Shown here one piece after another: positions 8,888 through 16,664 of a stretch of DNA of 25,514 bases. The notes beneath the pieces are model-generated. The model made no database searches, was not told the origin of the DNA, and worked only from the letters and a program-made list of their open reading frames with translations. The stretch is from a virus. Numbering within the stretch: the stretch's first letter is position 1; every line of letters begins with the position of its first letter. The position numbers and the translations under genes were made by a program. The stretch lies in IMG/VR virus record IMGVR_UViG_3300023198_000288, positions 1 to 25,514 of that record; one strand, 5' to 3'.

Positions 8888-10135
8888 ATGAGAAAGGTAA
8901 TCGTTTGTCAAGACAAAGCTTATGGAGCTAGCAAAGGTAGTGCTACAGAACATACAGCTTTATCTCCTGCGGATTTAGCTGTGGGAGCAGTTGGTATCTA
9001 TGGTATTCCATATGTATCAGCTAACAACAAGGATAAGTCAGCATTAATTACTGAAGGAGGAGCAGATGCCGCAGGACTTGTACCTGATGCTTCTTTTGAT
9101 GGCCCTGCTATCTTTATTAATGTTGGTACTGAAATAGGGAATCAGTCCTCATTTGCAATTGAGCCAGGTGGTGTAAATGTACATAGAGCAGTAGCTTATG
9201 TAGCCCCTGTGTATCAAGTACACAAGATAGGTAAGAATTTGAATACTCCTGCTACTGTTAATCAGTACGATGAGAGTCAAGTCAGAATCACAGACTTTGA
9301 GAATACCGATCAAGGAGGTTCAATTAAGACTGAACATATCAACTCTTCTATTTATGCAGTTGATAGTGAGGGGGATTATAGTTTATTACTGAAACACGTA
9401 GTAGACCTTAATCTGCATCCATATCAATGGGTACTTGCTACAATTGAGAGTACAACTGCCGGAGCAGTATTTGCAGCTACTGCAACTGTTACCGCTGTTA
9501 ATGGGGCAGTTAGTTTAGTAACTAGTGCAGCTCACGGTGTTGGTGTTGGTGATTATGTAAGACTTACTGGTTCTAATGGTGTTGAAGATACTTATCTTGC
9601 CGTTACTGGTACTGCTGCTAGTTTACTAGTACTTGATAGTCCTTATAGAGGTGCAACTGAAACTGTAGTCAATGCTGATACCAAAGATTTAGGTACTGCT
9701 ACTGGCGAAGTAGCTCTTGTATTGACCTCATTAGTTCTTGGTAAGAACTTTGGTTTTAGTGCAAGTGGGTTATTTGAGAGTGCAGATCATCTTGCAGTAA
9801 CAGCTGGTACTGAAGGACAAGGTTCAGGTATTCTTGTACAAAGAGAAGAAAATTTACAACGTGGTTACAAGGGAACTTCTATATCAAGAGATCGAACAAT
9901 ACCATTTGAAGACTTGAAAGCAGTAGAAGGAACTAACTACGATGTTTATGTATTCAACCTAAGAACTGTAGCACAAGGGAACTCAGGAAGTACAGCAGGT
10001 AAAGCTCATAAACTTTATAATGAGTTAGTTGTAGCATTCCCTGATGGAGGTTCAGCAACTGGTCAAGGAGATTTTGAAAAGATACTAGGTGAAATCCTTT
10101 ATGGAACAACTGACCTAGGAGATTTATATACCTAA
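8888..10135 (+). CDS. Virion structural protein with an inserted beta-rich domain
   Basis: 415 aa; probably an abundant capsid-surface, head-fibre or neck protein. The N-terminal part (MRKVIVCQDKAYG, then AVGAVGIYGIPYVSANNK) and the C-terminal part (YDVYVFNLRTVAQGNSGSTA, then ending GDLYT) look like one domain with mixed strands. Between residues about 190 and 275 (bases about 9455-9715) lies a Thr/Val/Ala/Gly-rich stretch (TVTAVNGAVSLVTSAAHGVG; YVRLTGSNGVEDTYLAVTG) that reads as a compact all-beta domain, and whose codons are strongly T-ending (GTT, GCT, ACT, GGT), unlike its neighbours. The gene is the last before a strong terminator, which supports high expression of the upstream segment. 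No specific family is recognised; a decoration protein or a tail-tube-like protein are alternatives. Confidence 0.6.
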   Translation: MRKVIVCQDKAYGASKGSATEHTALSPADLAVGAVGIYGIPYVSANNKDKSALITEGGADAAGLVPDASFDGPAIFINVGTEIGNQSSFAIEPGGVNVHRAVAYVAPVYQVHKIGKNLNTPATVNQYDESQVRITDFENTDQGGSIKTEHINSSIYAVDSEGDYSLLLKHVVDLNLHPYQWVLATIESTTAGAVFAATATVTAVNGAVSLVTSAAHGVGVGDYVRLTGSNGVEDTYLAVTGTAASLLVLDSPYRGATETVVNADTKDLGTATGEVALVLTSLVLGKNFGFSASGLFESADHLAVTAGTEGQGSGILVQREENLQRGYKGTSISRDRTIPFEDLKAVEGTNYDVYVFNLRTVAQGNSGSTAGKAHKLYNELVVAFPDGGSATGQGDFEKILGEILYGTTDLGDLYT

Positions 10136-10163
10136 AATCCGGTTCTTTTTTATAATGATGATC

Positions 10164-10196
10164 AAAAGGGTGAGGTCTATACCTTACCCTTTTTTT
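10164..10196 (+). terminator. Intrinsic terminator
   Basis: A 13-bp stem (10164-10176 pairing with 10181-10193, one G-U pair) with a 4-nt loop CTAT and a T run at 10190-10196. This is a standard Rho-independent terminator, 28 nt after the stop of the 415-residue structural gene. Only 13 nt separate its T run from the next start codon at 10210, leaving no space for a new promoter between them. Confidence 0.9.
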
Positions 10197-10209
10197 AAAC
10201 CCTCTTGTT

Positions 10210-10836
10210 ATGACCTTAAAAGAAGCAGTCGATAATCTAGCGTACCGATTTGGAGAGTCTTCTAACGATCCATTTAAAGATAGACTTAGAAGAGACGTAT
10301 CTGTAGCTAGAGCAGAAATATTACGAAGAGAGATCAATAAAAGAGGCTCCCTACCTTATACTCATGCACATACACTCTCTAACATGGAAGTGATAGAAGA
10401 TAAACTAGGGTATCTAAAGCCAGAAAACTCTAAAAAGAAAGTTTGGAGGACAGTAGAAAGAATACCTAAGCCTCTAATGTATCACGATCAAGACCCTGGA
10501 TTTATATTTGTAGGTTCTTTAGATCAAGATAATCCCCACCAATTTATTCGTCCTGAACGATTAGCAGTAAGAACAACTAGGTTCAAACAAAACCCATACT
10601 ATGTATATCTAGATGGATATGTGTTCTTCTTTGATAATATAGAGAATCCAACCTTTAGAGCTATATTCTCTGACATGGTAGCATTAGAGAAGATAAAGAA
10701 TAAAGATAAAAAGATTTGTGTACCTGAGATTATTATATCTGATGACTTGTTCACAGGTATCCTAGGACTAATCCTAGAGAAAGAAGGTAACATTAAGTTT
10801 AATCCAGAAGTAGAGGTTAATGCAGATAAGCAGTAG
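10210..10836 (+). CDS. Neck ring protein candidate
   Basis: 208 aa. The order of features fits ring or neck proteins of crAss-like phages: an N-terminal helix LRRDVSVARAEILRREINKR, a strand pair around VWRTVERIPKPL, the element DPGFIFVGSLD, then RPERLAVRTTRFKQNPYYVY, a beta turn YVFFFDNIENPTFRAIFSD, and a C-terminal helix IIISDDLFTGILGLILEKEG after a PE dipeptide. These would be parts of the stacked rings that link portal to tail. It is the first gene downstream of the strong terminator, so its expression may depend on read-through. Its 3' end overlaps the next start by 17 nt. The call is by pattern and position; I did not see a catalytic motif. Confidence 0.55.
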   Translation: MTLKEAVDNLAYRFGESSNDPFKDRLRRDVSVARAEILRREINKRGSLPYTHAHTLSNMEVIEDKLGYLKPENSKKKVWRTVERIPKPLMYHDQDPGFIFVGSLDQDNPHQFIRPERLAVRTTRFKQNPYYVYLDGYVFFFDNIENPTFRAIFSDMVALEKIKNKDKKICVPEIIISDDLFTGILGLILEKEGNIKFNPEVEVNADKQ

Positions 10837-11302
10837 AGAAGCCTATAAGACGTTTCCTCTAAAGCACAAATTGACTTACGAGGAATTTAATGAGATAGTA
10901 AAAAGTACTATGCTTAAAGCTCGTAAACTCATGGTAGATGGAAAGCAGATTCAAACCCCATTAGGGGTTATTAAGGTTAAAGAAAGAAAGCACAGTTTCC
11001 ATAAGCCTTCTGTTAATCCAATAGCTACAAAAGTGAAGAGAGATAAGATACTAGCTGAGGGTGGTACTATCTATAAACCCGTTAGGAATGAAAAGGGAGA
11101 GATTGTAGGAGATAATGGTGGTGAGAAGTATCTTTGTTATAGTACAGCAGATAGTTTCCATTACGTAACTACAGGGGTTAATAGGTATATAGAGATAGAA
11201 GGTAATAAATATAAGTTCCTTCCGTTCGCCACTACAATTAGGGCAGTTAGAGCGAAGAAACATTCAGACGATTTAATTGTATTGAGTTATGCAGAAAATT
11301 AG
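10820..11302 (+). CDS. Small conserved neck/tail-module protein
   Basis: 160 aa, basic. It starts inside the previous gene and overlaps the following gene by 14 nt, so the three are a tightly coupled translation unit. Visible parts: helix KLTYEEFNEIVKSTMLKARK, a strand pair with a glycine turn QIQTPLGVIKVKERKHSF, a central insert, and a C-terminal segment ending NKYKFLPFATTIRAVRAKK. The pattern of a helix, then PLG-x-I-x-[IV]-x-x-[KR], then Y-x-F-x-P near the end is one I recall in small proteins encoded among the tail genes of Bacteroidota phages, with no assigned role. A faint similarity of the first half to HU/IHF DNA-binding proteins exists but is too weak to use. It could be a ring accessory protein or a regulator. 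Confidence 0.65.
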   Translation: MQISSREAYKTFPLKHKLTYEEFNEIVKSTMLKARKLMVDGKQIQTPLGVIKVKERKHSFHKPSVNPIATKVKRDKILAEGGTIYKPVRNEKGEIVGDNGGEKYLCYSTADSFHYVTTGVNRYIEIEGNKYKFLPFATTIRAVRAKKHSDDLIVLSYAEN

Positions 11303-12128
11303 CGCAAGAGTAATAACGGATAGAATCTATAGAGATTTTAAACCCTCAGACTCTACTTGGTTTGGGGATGCTTGGGATATGATAGGAGAAGCTATTGAAG
11401 GTATAGGGTATCACGTAGCCTTTGATAAAGTAGAAGATATATATAATGTGACTAGTGGTAATGTTAAGTGGACGAGAAAGTACACAGATATTAATTTTAT
11501 TGAGTATAAAGGATTAAATTTACCACTAGGAGGGGATAAGACTTCTGGAGGTATAGCTGGTAGTGAACAACCTACTGTTACAATAGATCCTTATAGGTTG
11601 AATAGAATGAATGAACTTATAACTCAGTGGGACAATCTAGAAGAGATGAAAGCTGGAGCTAGTCCAGAAGACGTTATAATCTACACAGCTAAACAAGCAG
11701 AAATTAGTAAAGAAATATCTAAACTAGCTAGTGAGTTAGCAGTTAAGTTAAATACTAATACTATAATAGGTCAGTACTATCAACTACTTGATGACTACAT
11801 ACTTACTTCTTTCCCTGAAGGAGAGATCAAAGTATATGGTACTGCGTTTCCTGTAGACCAAAATAATATACCTATGATTATAGATACCTATAAATATAGG
11901 AATGCTTGTTTCTTTAAGGTTGCAAGTCTGCTATGTCTACAAGGATACAAACATCCTGAGCTTGACTACGACAAAGCAGATGCTAAGTGGGAAGATTTTA
12001 GACACCAAGCATCTAACGAACCTAGAATAATGGATGCTGCCAAGCATGAGAGGTTTGCTAAGTTGTGGACTAGGTATAAGACTGATCCATATGAAGCTAG
12101 TACGTTCTTTAAAAACATTGAGCAATAA
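11289..12128 (+). CDS. Neck/tail structural protein
   Basis: 279 aa. The opening MQKISARVITDRIYRDFKPS followed by DAWDMIGEAIEGIGY resembles the N-terminus of a ring or tail-hub protein of crAss-like phages, in which a helical start is followed by W-x-x-IGEA and a glycine-containing turn. Later parts are a short loop rich in Gly and Pro (PLGGDKTSGGIAGSEQPTV), a long central coiled-coil-like segment (IYTAKQAEISKEISKLASEL), and the strand-turn-strand GEIKVYGTAFPVDQNNIPMI. The C-terminus is helical and charged. It overlaps the preceding gene by 14 nt and the next gene by one base (TAATG), so it is translated as part of the tail block. Specific identity within the neck is not resolvable by eye. 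Confidence 0.6.
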   Translation: MQKISARVITDRIYRDFKPSDSTWFGDAWDMIGEAIEGIGYHVAFDKVEDIYNVTSGNVKWTRKYTDINFIEYKGLNLPLGGDKTSGGIAGSEQPTVTIDPYRLNRMNELITQWDNLEEMKAGASPEDVIIYTAKQAEISKEISKLASELAVKLNTNTIIGQYYQLLDDYILTSFPEGEIKVYGTAFPVDQNNIPMIIDTYKYRNACFFKVASLLCLQGYKHPELDYDKADAKWEDFRHQASNEPRIMDAAKHERFAKLWTRYKTDPYEASTFFKNIEQ

Positions 12129-15100
12129 TGAAGTTACTTAAAGGGTCACAAACAGATATACCAGCGAAGAAGGCACCACAGGGTACTTGGAGACAGGCGC
12201 ATAACATAGTTATGAGAGGCGGAGTTCCAACTAACGAAGATGGAGTTGTGGAGGTAGCAAGCTTCTTGACTTTCACTCCTATAGGGGAGTTACTTCTACC
12301 TGATAATAGTTTACTTACTTGGCAAGTAGATGATGTAAACAACCGTATTGTTAGAACTAAAGATGGTATAGAGACTGTAGTTACTCCATTTAATTTTGGG
12401 TTGACTAAAGAGTATCCAGTAATAGCTAAAGCAAAATATACTAATGACTTAGATATAGAGGTTGTCTTCTCAGATAACTTTGGTAGACCTAGATTTATTA
12501 CTATTGATAAAACTACAGGGTTTATACAAGAAGATCAAATTGAAGATACCCTGTTGTTCCCTAAGATTACCATACCAGACTTTGAACTGATAGAAGTAGG
12601 TGGTGGAGGAAATTGGAGGAAAGGTAGTTATCAGGTATCCATAGCTTACCGGTTTACGGACGGGGGGTTCACGAACTGGATAGGTTCCTCTAATCCTATA
12701 ATCTTAAGGAGCAACGGTGGTAGCTTCACTATTAAGATAAACAATATAGATACTAACTTTGAAGAGTTTAAGATTGGTATAATTGCTGACAATGATGGTG
12801 TAGTTACGGCAGAAGAAACTTTCAATAACTTTACCATAATAGGAGATACGAAGAGTGCTACTCTCATAGGTGGAGGTAGTACAATAGCTATTGAGAGTAT
12901 CTTAGTTAAAGGGTTGAATTATAATAGAATAGGAGATTTTGCTGATATATCAGGTACTTTATATGCTAGTAACCTATCAAGAGATACCTCTATAGATTAT
13001 CAGCAATACGCTAACAATATAAAGATAGAACCTATATGGGATGATCCTGTAGCTTTAGATATTGTAGAAAGCTCATATGCGGATGCTATTATACTATTTG
13101 ATAAGAAGCACTTCACTAACGAAGAGATATATGCTTTCTATATCAATTGGATAGGAATGGATGGTATACCTTTAGGTAGTTGGCATATACCAATGACTAC
13201 AGGGCCTAGTACAATGAATCTTCATACTAACCTGAATGAAAGATACCCATCAGGTAAAGGGTATCCTGAAACAGGTGGGATAGGCGATCCAGTACGACAT
13301 CATAAGTTCCCTAAGACCTCAGCAGCTGACTTCTTAATAACTCCAAACAGTGGAGCTGCTAATGTATCTTCTTCATCGGGTATATCTCTTGTAGATAACT
13401 TTGATGGAAGTGGTTCATCAGCAGTTGCTTTTACATCAATATCAGGGACTTACGGTGTATTTGAGAATGACTCTCAGTATGCAGCTTTAACTAAGAATAC
13501 TTGGGTTGCAGGAACTACTGATGATATAGACATTACTATAGACTTTAAAATTACAAATACAGGAGACGATTCTGGTGCAATTCAAGTACTTGCTGAAGTG
13601 TATAGTGCTGGTGATGTTTTTATAAGAGGAGAAATAGATAGGTATTGGGTATATGACGGTAATGATACTGCGGAGATTACAACTAATGCTACTATATCTC
13701 TCAATGCAGGGGAGAAAGTACAAGTAAGGCTTATAGTTTATGGTGTATATACAGGTATACAAGTTACTACTGGAATAATTAAAATCTCAGAAGCTGATAC
13801 AGCCTTTGGTTCAGGAGCTAAGTACTTTACTAAGCCAATGGGTATTAAAGTTAGTAACGTAGTAATACCTCAAGGTCTACTAGATAGAGTACAATCATTT
13901 GAGATAATGTACGCTAAGAGAACACCAGCTAACTCATCAGTTGTAGCTCAGGATATTATATATCCTAGAGTCTACACAGGTTCATATATTGCAGATAGAG
14001 CAAAAGTGCATGACTTTGGTTTGATGTTAGATAAACCTAGTGTTAAACCTAACAAATTAAGAGGTCAATATACCTTACGAGAAAACTCTAGTGTAACTTT
14101 AAAGTATACTTATGTAGGAGATACTCCTACTTTAGTTACAGTAAATAGAAATATTGTAAGTAGTAAGTATGTACCTCACGATAATGTAGCAGCTAATAAT
14201 AAAAAAGGTGAAGAGCACTTTGAAGTTACATTAGATGCTCCTTATGATCCAACATCAGATAGTAGATTATTAGGTAATATTATTAATGAGAGAGATGATT
14301 ATTACTTATCTCTAGATACTCAGAATCTAGTAAGTACTGGTAAACAACACATAATTCCAAGTGATACAGTCAGTCCTCCACAAGGTTGGGTATGGGCTGG
14401 TAATCAATGGACAGTAACTATTGATAAATTGTATGGAGGTGACACTATAACTAGTTACTCTAAATTTAAGTTAAGCAAAGAGAATCCAGGTGTAGATGGT
14501 GGAGACACTAGTACTCTTAATATAAGACTCTCAACAGTACCAACTCAACAAAAAGTAAACTCTGCTTTAAGAGAGTGGGGTGATATATGGTATGAGAAAG
14601 AGCCACTTACTTATCCTGATAGAGGTACTTTAATCTCAGCTAATATACATCAAGATATAAGTGATAATAACTTAAATCAAGTTACTACTAAAGCATATGA
14701 GTTGTCTAAAGAGTATGCGGTGTATAAGGAGATAGATAGAGGATTCTTAGCCGAGAATGATAAGTTACAAGTTACTATACAAGGTCAATCAGTTACAGAA
14801 CATCCTCATAGAGTTATAGCTACACTAGAGCAGAACAAGGAGAGTGAAATTTCCTCATGGAGACAGTTCAAAGCTTCAGATTACTATGAACTAAATAAGG
14901 ATAGAGGTGAGATAACTAACTTAGCAGTATATGATACAGATAAGTTAGCTATACATCATGAAAGAGGTTTATTTGTTACCGCAGGTAAAGAGGTGCTTAA
15001 GACTGACATCTCTGAGATATTCTTAGGTTCAGGTAAGGTGTTCTCACGTGACCCTAAAGAACCTATCTATAGTGAGGAAGGGTTTTTAGGTAGTACTCAT

Positions 15101-15898
15101 AAGTTCTTTAATAAGACTACACCACTAGGATATGTATTTGAAAGCGAAGGTAAGATATTCATACTATCTAAGAGCTTAGAAGAAATATCTAAGAAGGGTA
15201 AAACGTATCACTTTGCTGACCTAATAGATGGAGTAGGGGATAACCCTTATATACAGAACGAGACTGATCCATCATTTGTAGGAGGTATGTCACTATCTTA
15301 TGATAAGAACTTAAATAGAATCTTAGTAAGTATCAATAAACTGAATGCTTCTGAAACTTGGTCATACTCTTTAGATATAGGAGCGTGGATAGGTACTCAT
15401 GACCTTACATTAAGTAAGTTATTCAATTCAGCTAAGAAGTATTATTCATTAGCTAAGAACAAACTATTTAGACATGAGGCTAATAATAAGTGTAAGTACT
15501 ATGATGGAGTAGCTAGAGATCATTGGATAGAACTATCACTTGTTGATGGAGAGGATATAACTAAGTTACATGAAGCAGTATTGTGGAATGATACAGTTAT
15601 AGATGGTAATACTACTTTAAAGGATGAAACATTTAAGTCTATACAAATCAAAGACAGTCATCAAGATACAGGTGAAAGAACTTTGGTTAAGCTAGTAGAT
15701 TTAAACACGGATCACAATCTACGTAAAGCTTTTAATACTTGGAGATATAATAAGTTACGTTTAGAAGCAGTAGATTATGATAATAGAAAGAAGTTTATAG
15801 ATGATCATATCATAGTTAAACTTACCTTTGATAATATCAATCAGTATGAGCACTTCATATCTGACATTTCAATAAGTTATAGAGTTATAAATATATAA
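12128..15898 (+). CDS. Long tail protein of stabilisation/muzzle type
   Basis: 1256 aa. The start MKLLKGSQTDIPAKKAPQGT followed by WRQAHNIVMRGG is characteristic of a large family in Bacteroidota phages, recalled as tail stabilisation or muzzle protein, in which a leading disordered segment is followed by a beta-propeller-like scaffold. The body has repeated beta strands (YPVIAKAKYTNDLDIEVVF; FGRPRFITID), a Gly-rich turn (EVGGGGNWRKGSYQVSIAYR), and the paired motifs VRHHKFP (residue 389 on) and MGIKVSNVVIP (residue 571 on). Between them lies about 165 residues of Ser/Thr/Gly-rich all-beta sequence that looks like an insertion. The C-terminal third contains more strand-like blocks such as FVGGMSLSYDKNLNRILVSI, DIGAWIGTHD and a closing HFISDISISYRVINI. 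It likely forms the distal nozzle of the tail. One-base overlap with the preceding gene. Confidence 0.65.
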   Translation: MKLLKGSQTDIPAKKAPQGTWRQAHNIVMRGGVPTNEDGVVEVASFLTFTPIGELLLPDNSLLTWQVDDVNNRIVRTKDGIETVVTPFNFGLTKEYPVIAKAKYTNDLDIEVVFSDNFGRPRFITIDKTTGFIQEDQIEDTLLFPKITIPDFELIEVGGGGNWRKGSYQVSIAYRFTDGGFTNWIGSSNPIILRSNGGSFTIKINNIDTNFEEFKIGIIADNDGVVTAEETFNNFTIIGDTKSATLIGGGSTIAIESILVKGLNYNRIGDFADISGTLYASNLSRDTSIDYQQYANNIKIEPIWDDPVALDIVESSYADAIILFDKKHFTNEEIYAFYINWIGMDGIPLGSWHIPMTTGPSTMNLHTNLNERYPSGKGYPETGGIGDPVRHHKFPKTSAADFLITPNSGAANVSSSSGISLVDNFDGSGSSAVAFTSISGTYGVFENDSQYAALTKNTWVAGTTDDIDITIDFKITNTGDDSGAIQVLAEVYSAGDVFIRGEIDRYWVYDGNDTAEITTNATISLNAGEKVQVRLIVYGVYTGIQVTTGIIKISEADTAFGSGAKYFTKPMGIKVSNVVIPQGLLDRVQSFEIMYAKRTPANSSVVAQDIIYPRVYTGSYIADRAKVHDFGLMLDKPSVKPNKLRGQYTLRENSSVTLKYTYVGDTPTLVTVNRNIVSSKYVPHDNVAANNKKGEEHFEVTLDAPYDPTSDSRLLGNIINERDDYYLSLDTQNLVSTGKQHIIPSDTVSPPQGWVWAGNQWTVTIDKLYGGDTITSYSKFKLSKENPGVDGGDTSTLNIRLSTVPTQQKVNSALREWGDIWYEKEPLTYPDRGTLISANIHQDISDNNLNQVTTKAYELSKEYAVYKEIDRGFLAENDKLQVTIQGQSVTEHPHRVIATLEQNKESEISSWRQFKASDYYELNKDRGEITNLAVYDTDKLAIHHERGLFVTAGKEVLKTDISEIFLGSGKVFSRDPKEPIYSEEGFLGSTHKFFNKTTPLGYVFESEGKIFILSKSLEEISKKGKTYHFADLIDGVGDNPYIQNETDPSFVGGMSLSYDKNLNRILVSINKLNASETWSYSLDIGAWIGTHDLTLSKLFNSAKKYYSLAKNKLFRHEANNKCKYYDGVARDHWIELSLVDGEDITKLHEAVLWNDTVIDGNTTLKDETFKSIQIKDSHQDTGERTLVKLVDLNTDHNLRKAFNTWRYNKLRLEAVDYDNRKKFIDDHIIVKLTFDNINQYEHFISDISISYRVINI

Positions 15899-15901
15899 GT
15901 T

Positions 15902-16657
15902 ATGAGCTGTATAAGTAAAAGACATACACGTAAGCAGATGGGTATGGGTGGTCAGATAGCTGGTGGCGCTTTGAAAGGTGCAGGTAAAGGAGCTTCAATA
16001 GGCTCAATTATCCCTGGAATTGGTACAGGTATAGGAGCAGCGGTAGGTACTGTTATAGGAGGAGTTAGTGGTTGGTTACGAGGAAAAAAAGAAGAGGAAG
16101 AAGCAGAGGCAGCAGCTAGAAGAAGTTCCGCTATAGCTGATGCAGGAAATTATATGCAAGACTTATCTTATCTACAGGCATTTGATAATCAGTATAATGG
16201 AAAATTTGGATTGGATATGGGATCTAGTTTCAATAGGGGTGTTGGAGTACCATTTAATGCAGAGATAAACCCTCAGTTAATAGCTTCTGATGTAACACAG
16301 ATAGAAGGGCCTGATCACAACAATGGTGGTGTAGGGGTAGATGCTGATCTTGATGGGTATAGTGAATTTGAGCTAGAGGGTGACGAGACCACAAAGGGAC
16401 AATTAGTCTTCTCAAAGAGGTTAAAGGTGCCACAAGGTTTTGTTGATATGGCATCAGATGAAGGCTTCTCAGTTAAGAGAGGCAACTATGCAGAAGTTGC
16501 AGAAAGTCTTGGTAGGCAACAAAAGAAGTATGAGGATAAAAGTGAGACGATGGATAGGGCGACAGCCAATACTTCGATGTTAATGCTAGAAAGAATAGAA
16601 AATTTGTTTGATAACTTGTATTATACGCAAGAATTTAGTAAGTTGAATAAAAGGTAA
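15902..16657 (+). CDS. Glycine-zipper protein, possible membrane-active or internal virion protein
   Basis: 251 aa. Residues about 15-63 form a long small-residue hydrophobic segment with repeated GxxxG spacing (GGALKGAGKGASIGSIIPGI, then GTGIGAAVGTVIGGVSGWLR), ended by a charged run KKEEEEAEAAARR. Such segments occur in phage ejection proteins, membrane-channel formers and holin-like peptides. The middle carries IEGPDHNNGGVGVDADLDG followed by EFELEGDE, which resembles a G-P-x-H-x-x-GG-[VI] then E-x-E-G-x-E motif I recall from other Bacteroidota phage structural proteins, function unknown. The C-terminus is helical. It lies 3 nt after the tail gene and before other candidate ejected proteins. 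The sequence contains an A7 run (16085-16091) at GKKEEE; frameshifting there is not supported. Confidence 0.6.
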   Translation: MSCISKRHTRKQMGMGGQIAGGALKGAGKGASIGSIIPGIGTGIGAAVGTVIGGVSGWLRGKKEEEEAEAAARRSSAIADAGNYMQDLSYLQAFDNQYNGKFGLDMGSSFNRGVGVPFNAEINPQLIASDVTQIEGPDHNNGGVGVDADLDGYSEFELEGDETTKGQLVFSKRLKVPQGFVDMASDEGFSVKRGNYAEVAESLGRQQKKYEDKSETMDRATANTSMLMLERIENLFDNLYYTQEFSKLNKR

Positions 16658-16664
16658 TAAGATT

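Noticed and set aside
10151-10156. Perfect TATAAT before the gene at 10210
   Set aside because: There is no plausible -35 element, the consensus of Bacteroidota promoters differs, and a start here would be followed within a few bases by the terminator hairpin.
10820-11302. HU/IHF-like DNA-binding protein assignment for the 160-residue protein
   Set aside because: Only a weak helix-then-GxIxVxxR similarity; the length and C-terminal half do not fit the family.
16085-16091. A7 run (A AAA AAA) in the glycine-zipper gene, possible -1 frameshift site; a similar run occurs near 21982-21988
   Set aside because: The -1 frames stop after few codons, no downstream pseudoknot is evident, and A runs are expected for Lys-rich AT-rich genes.
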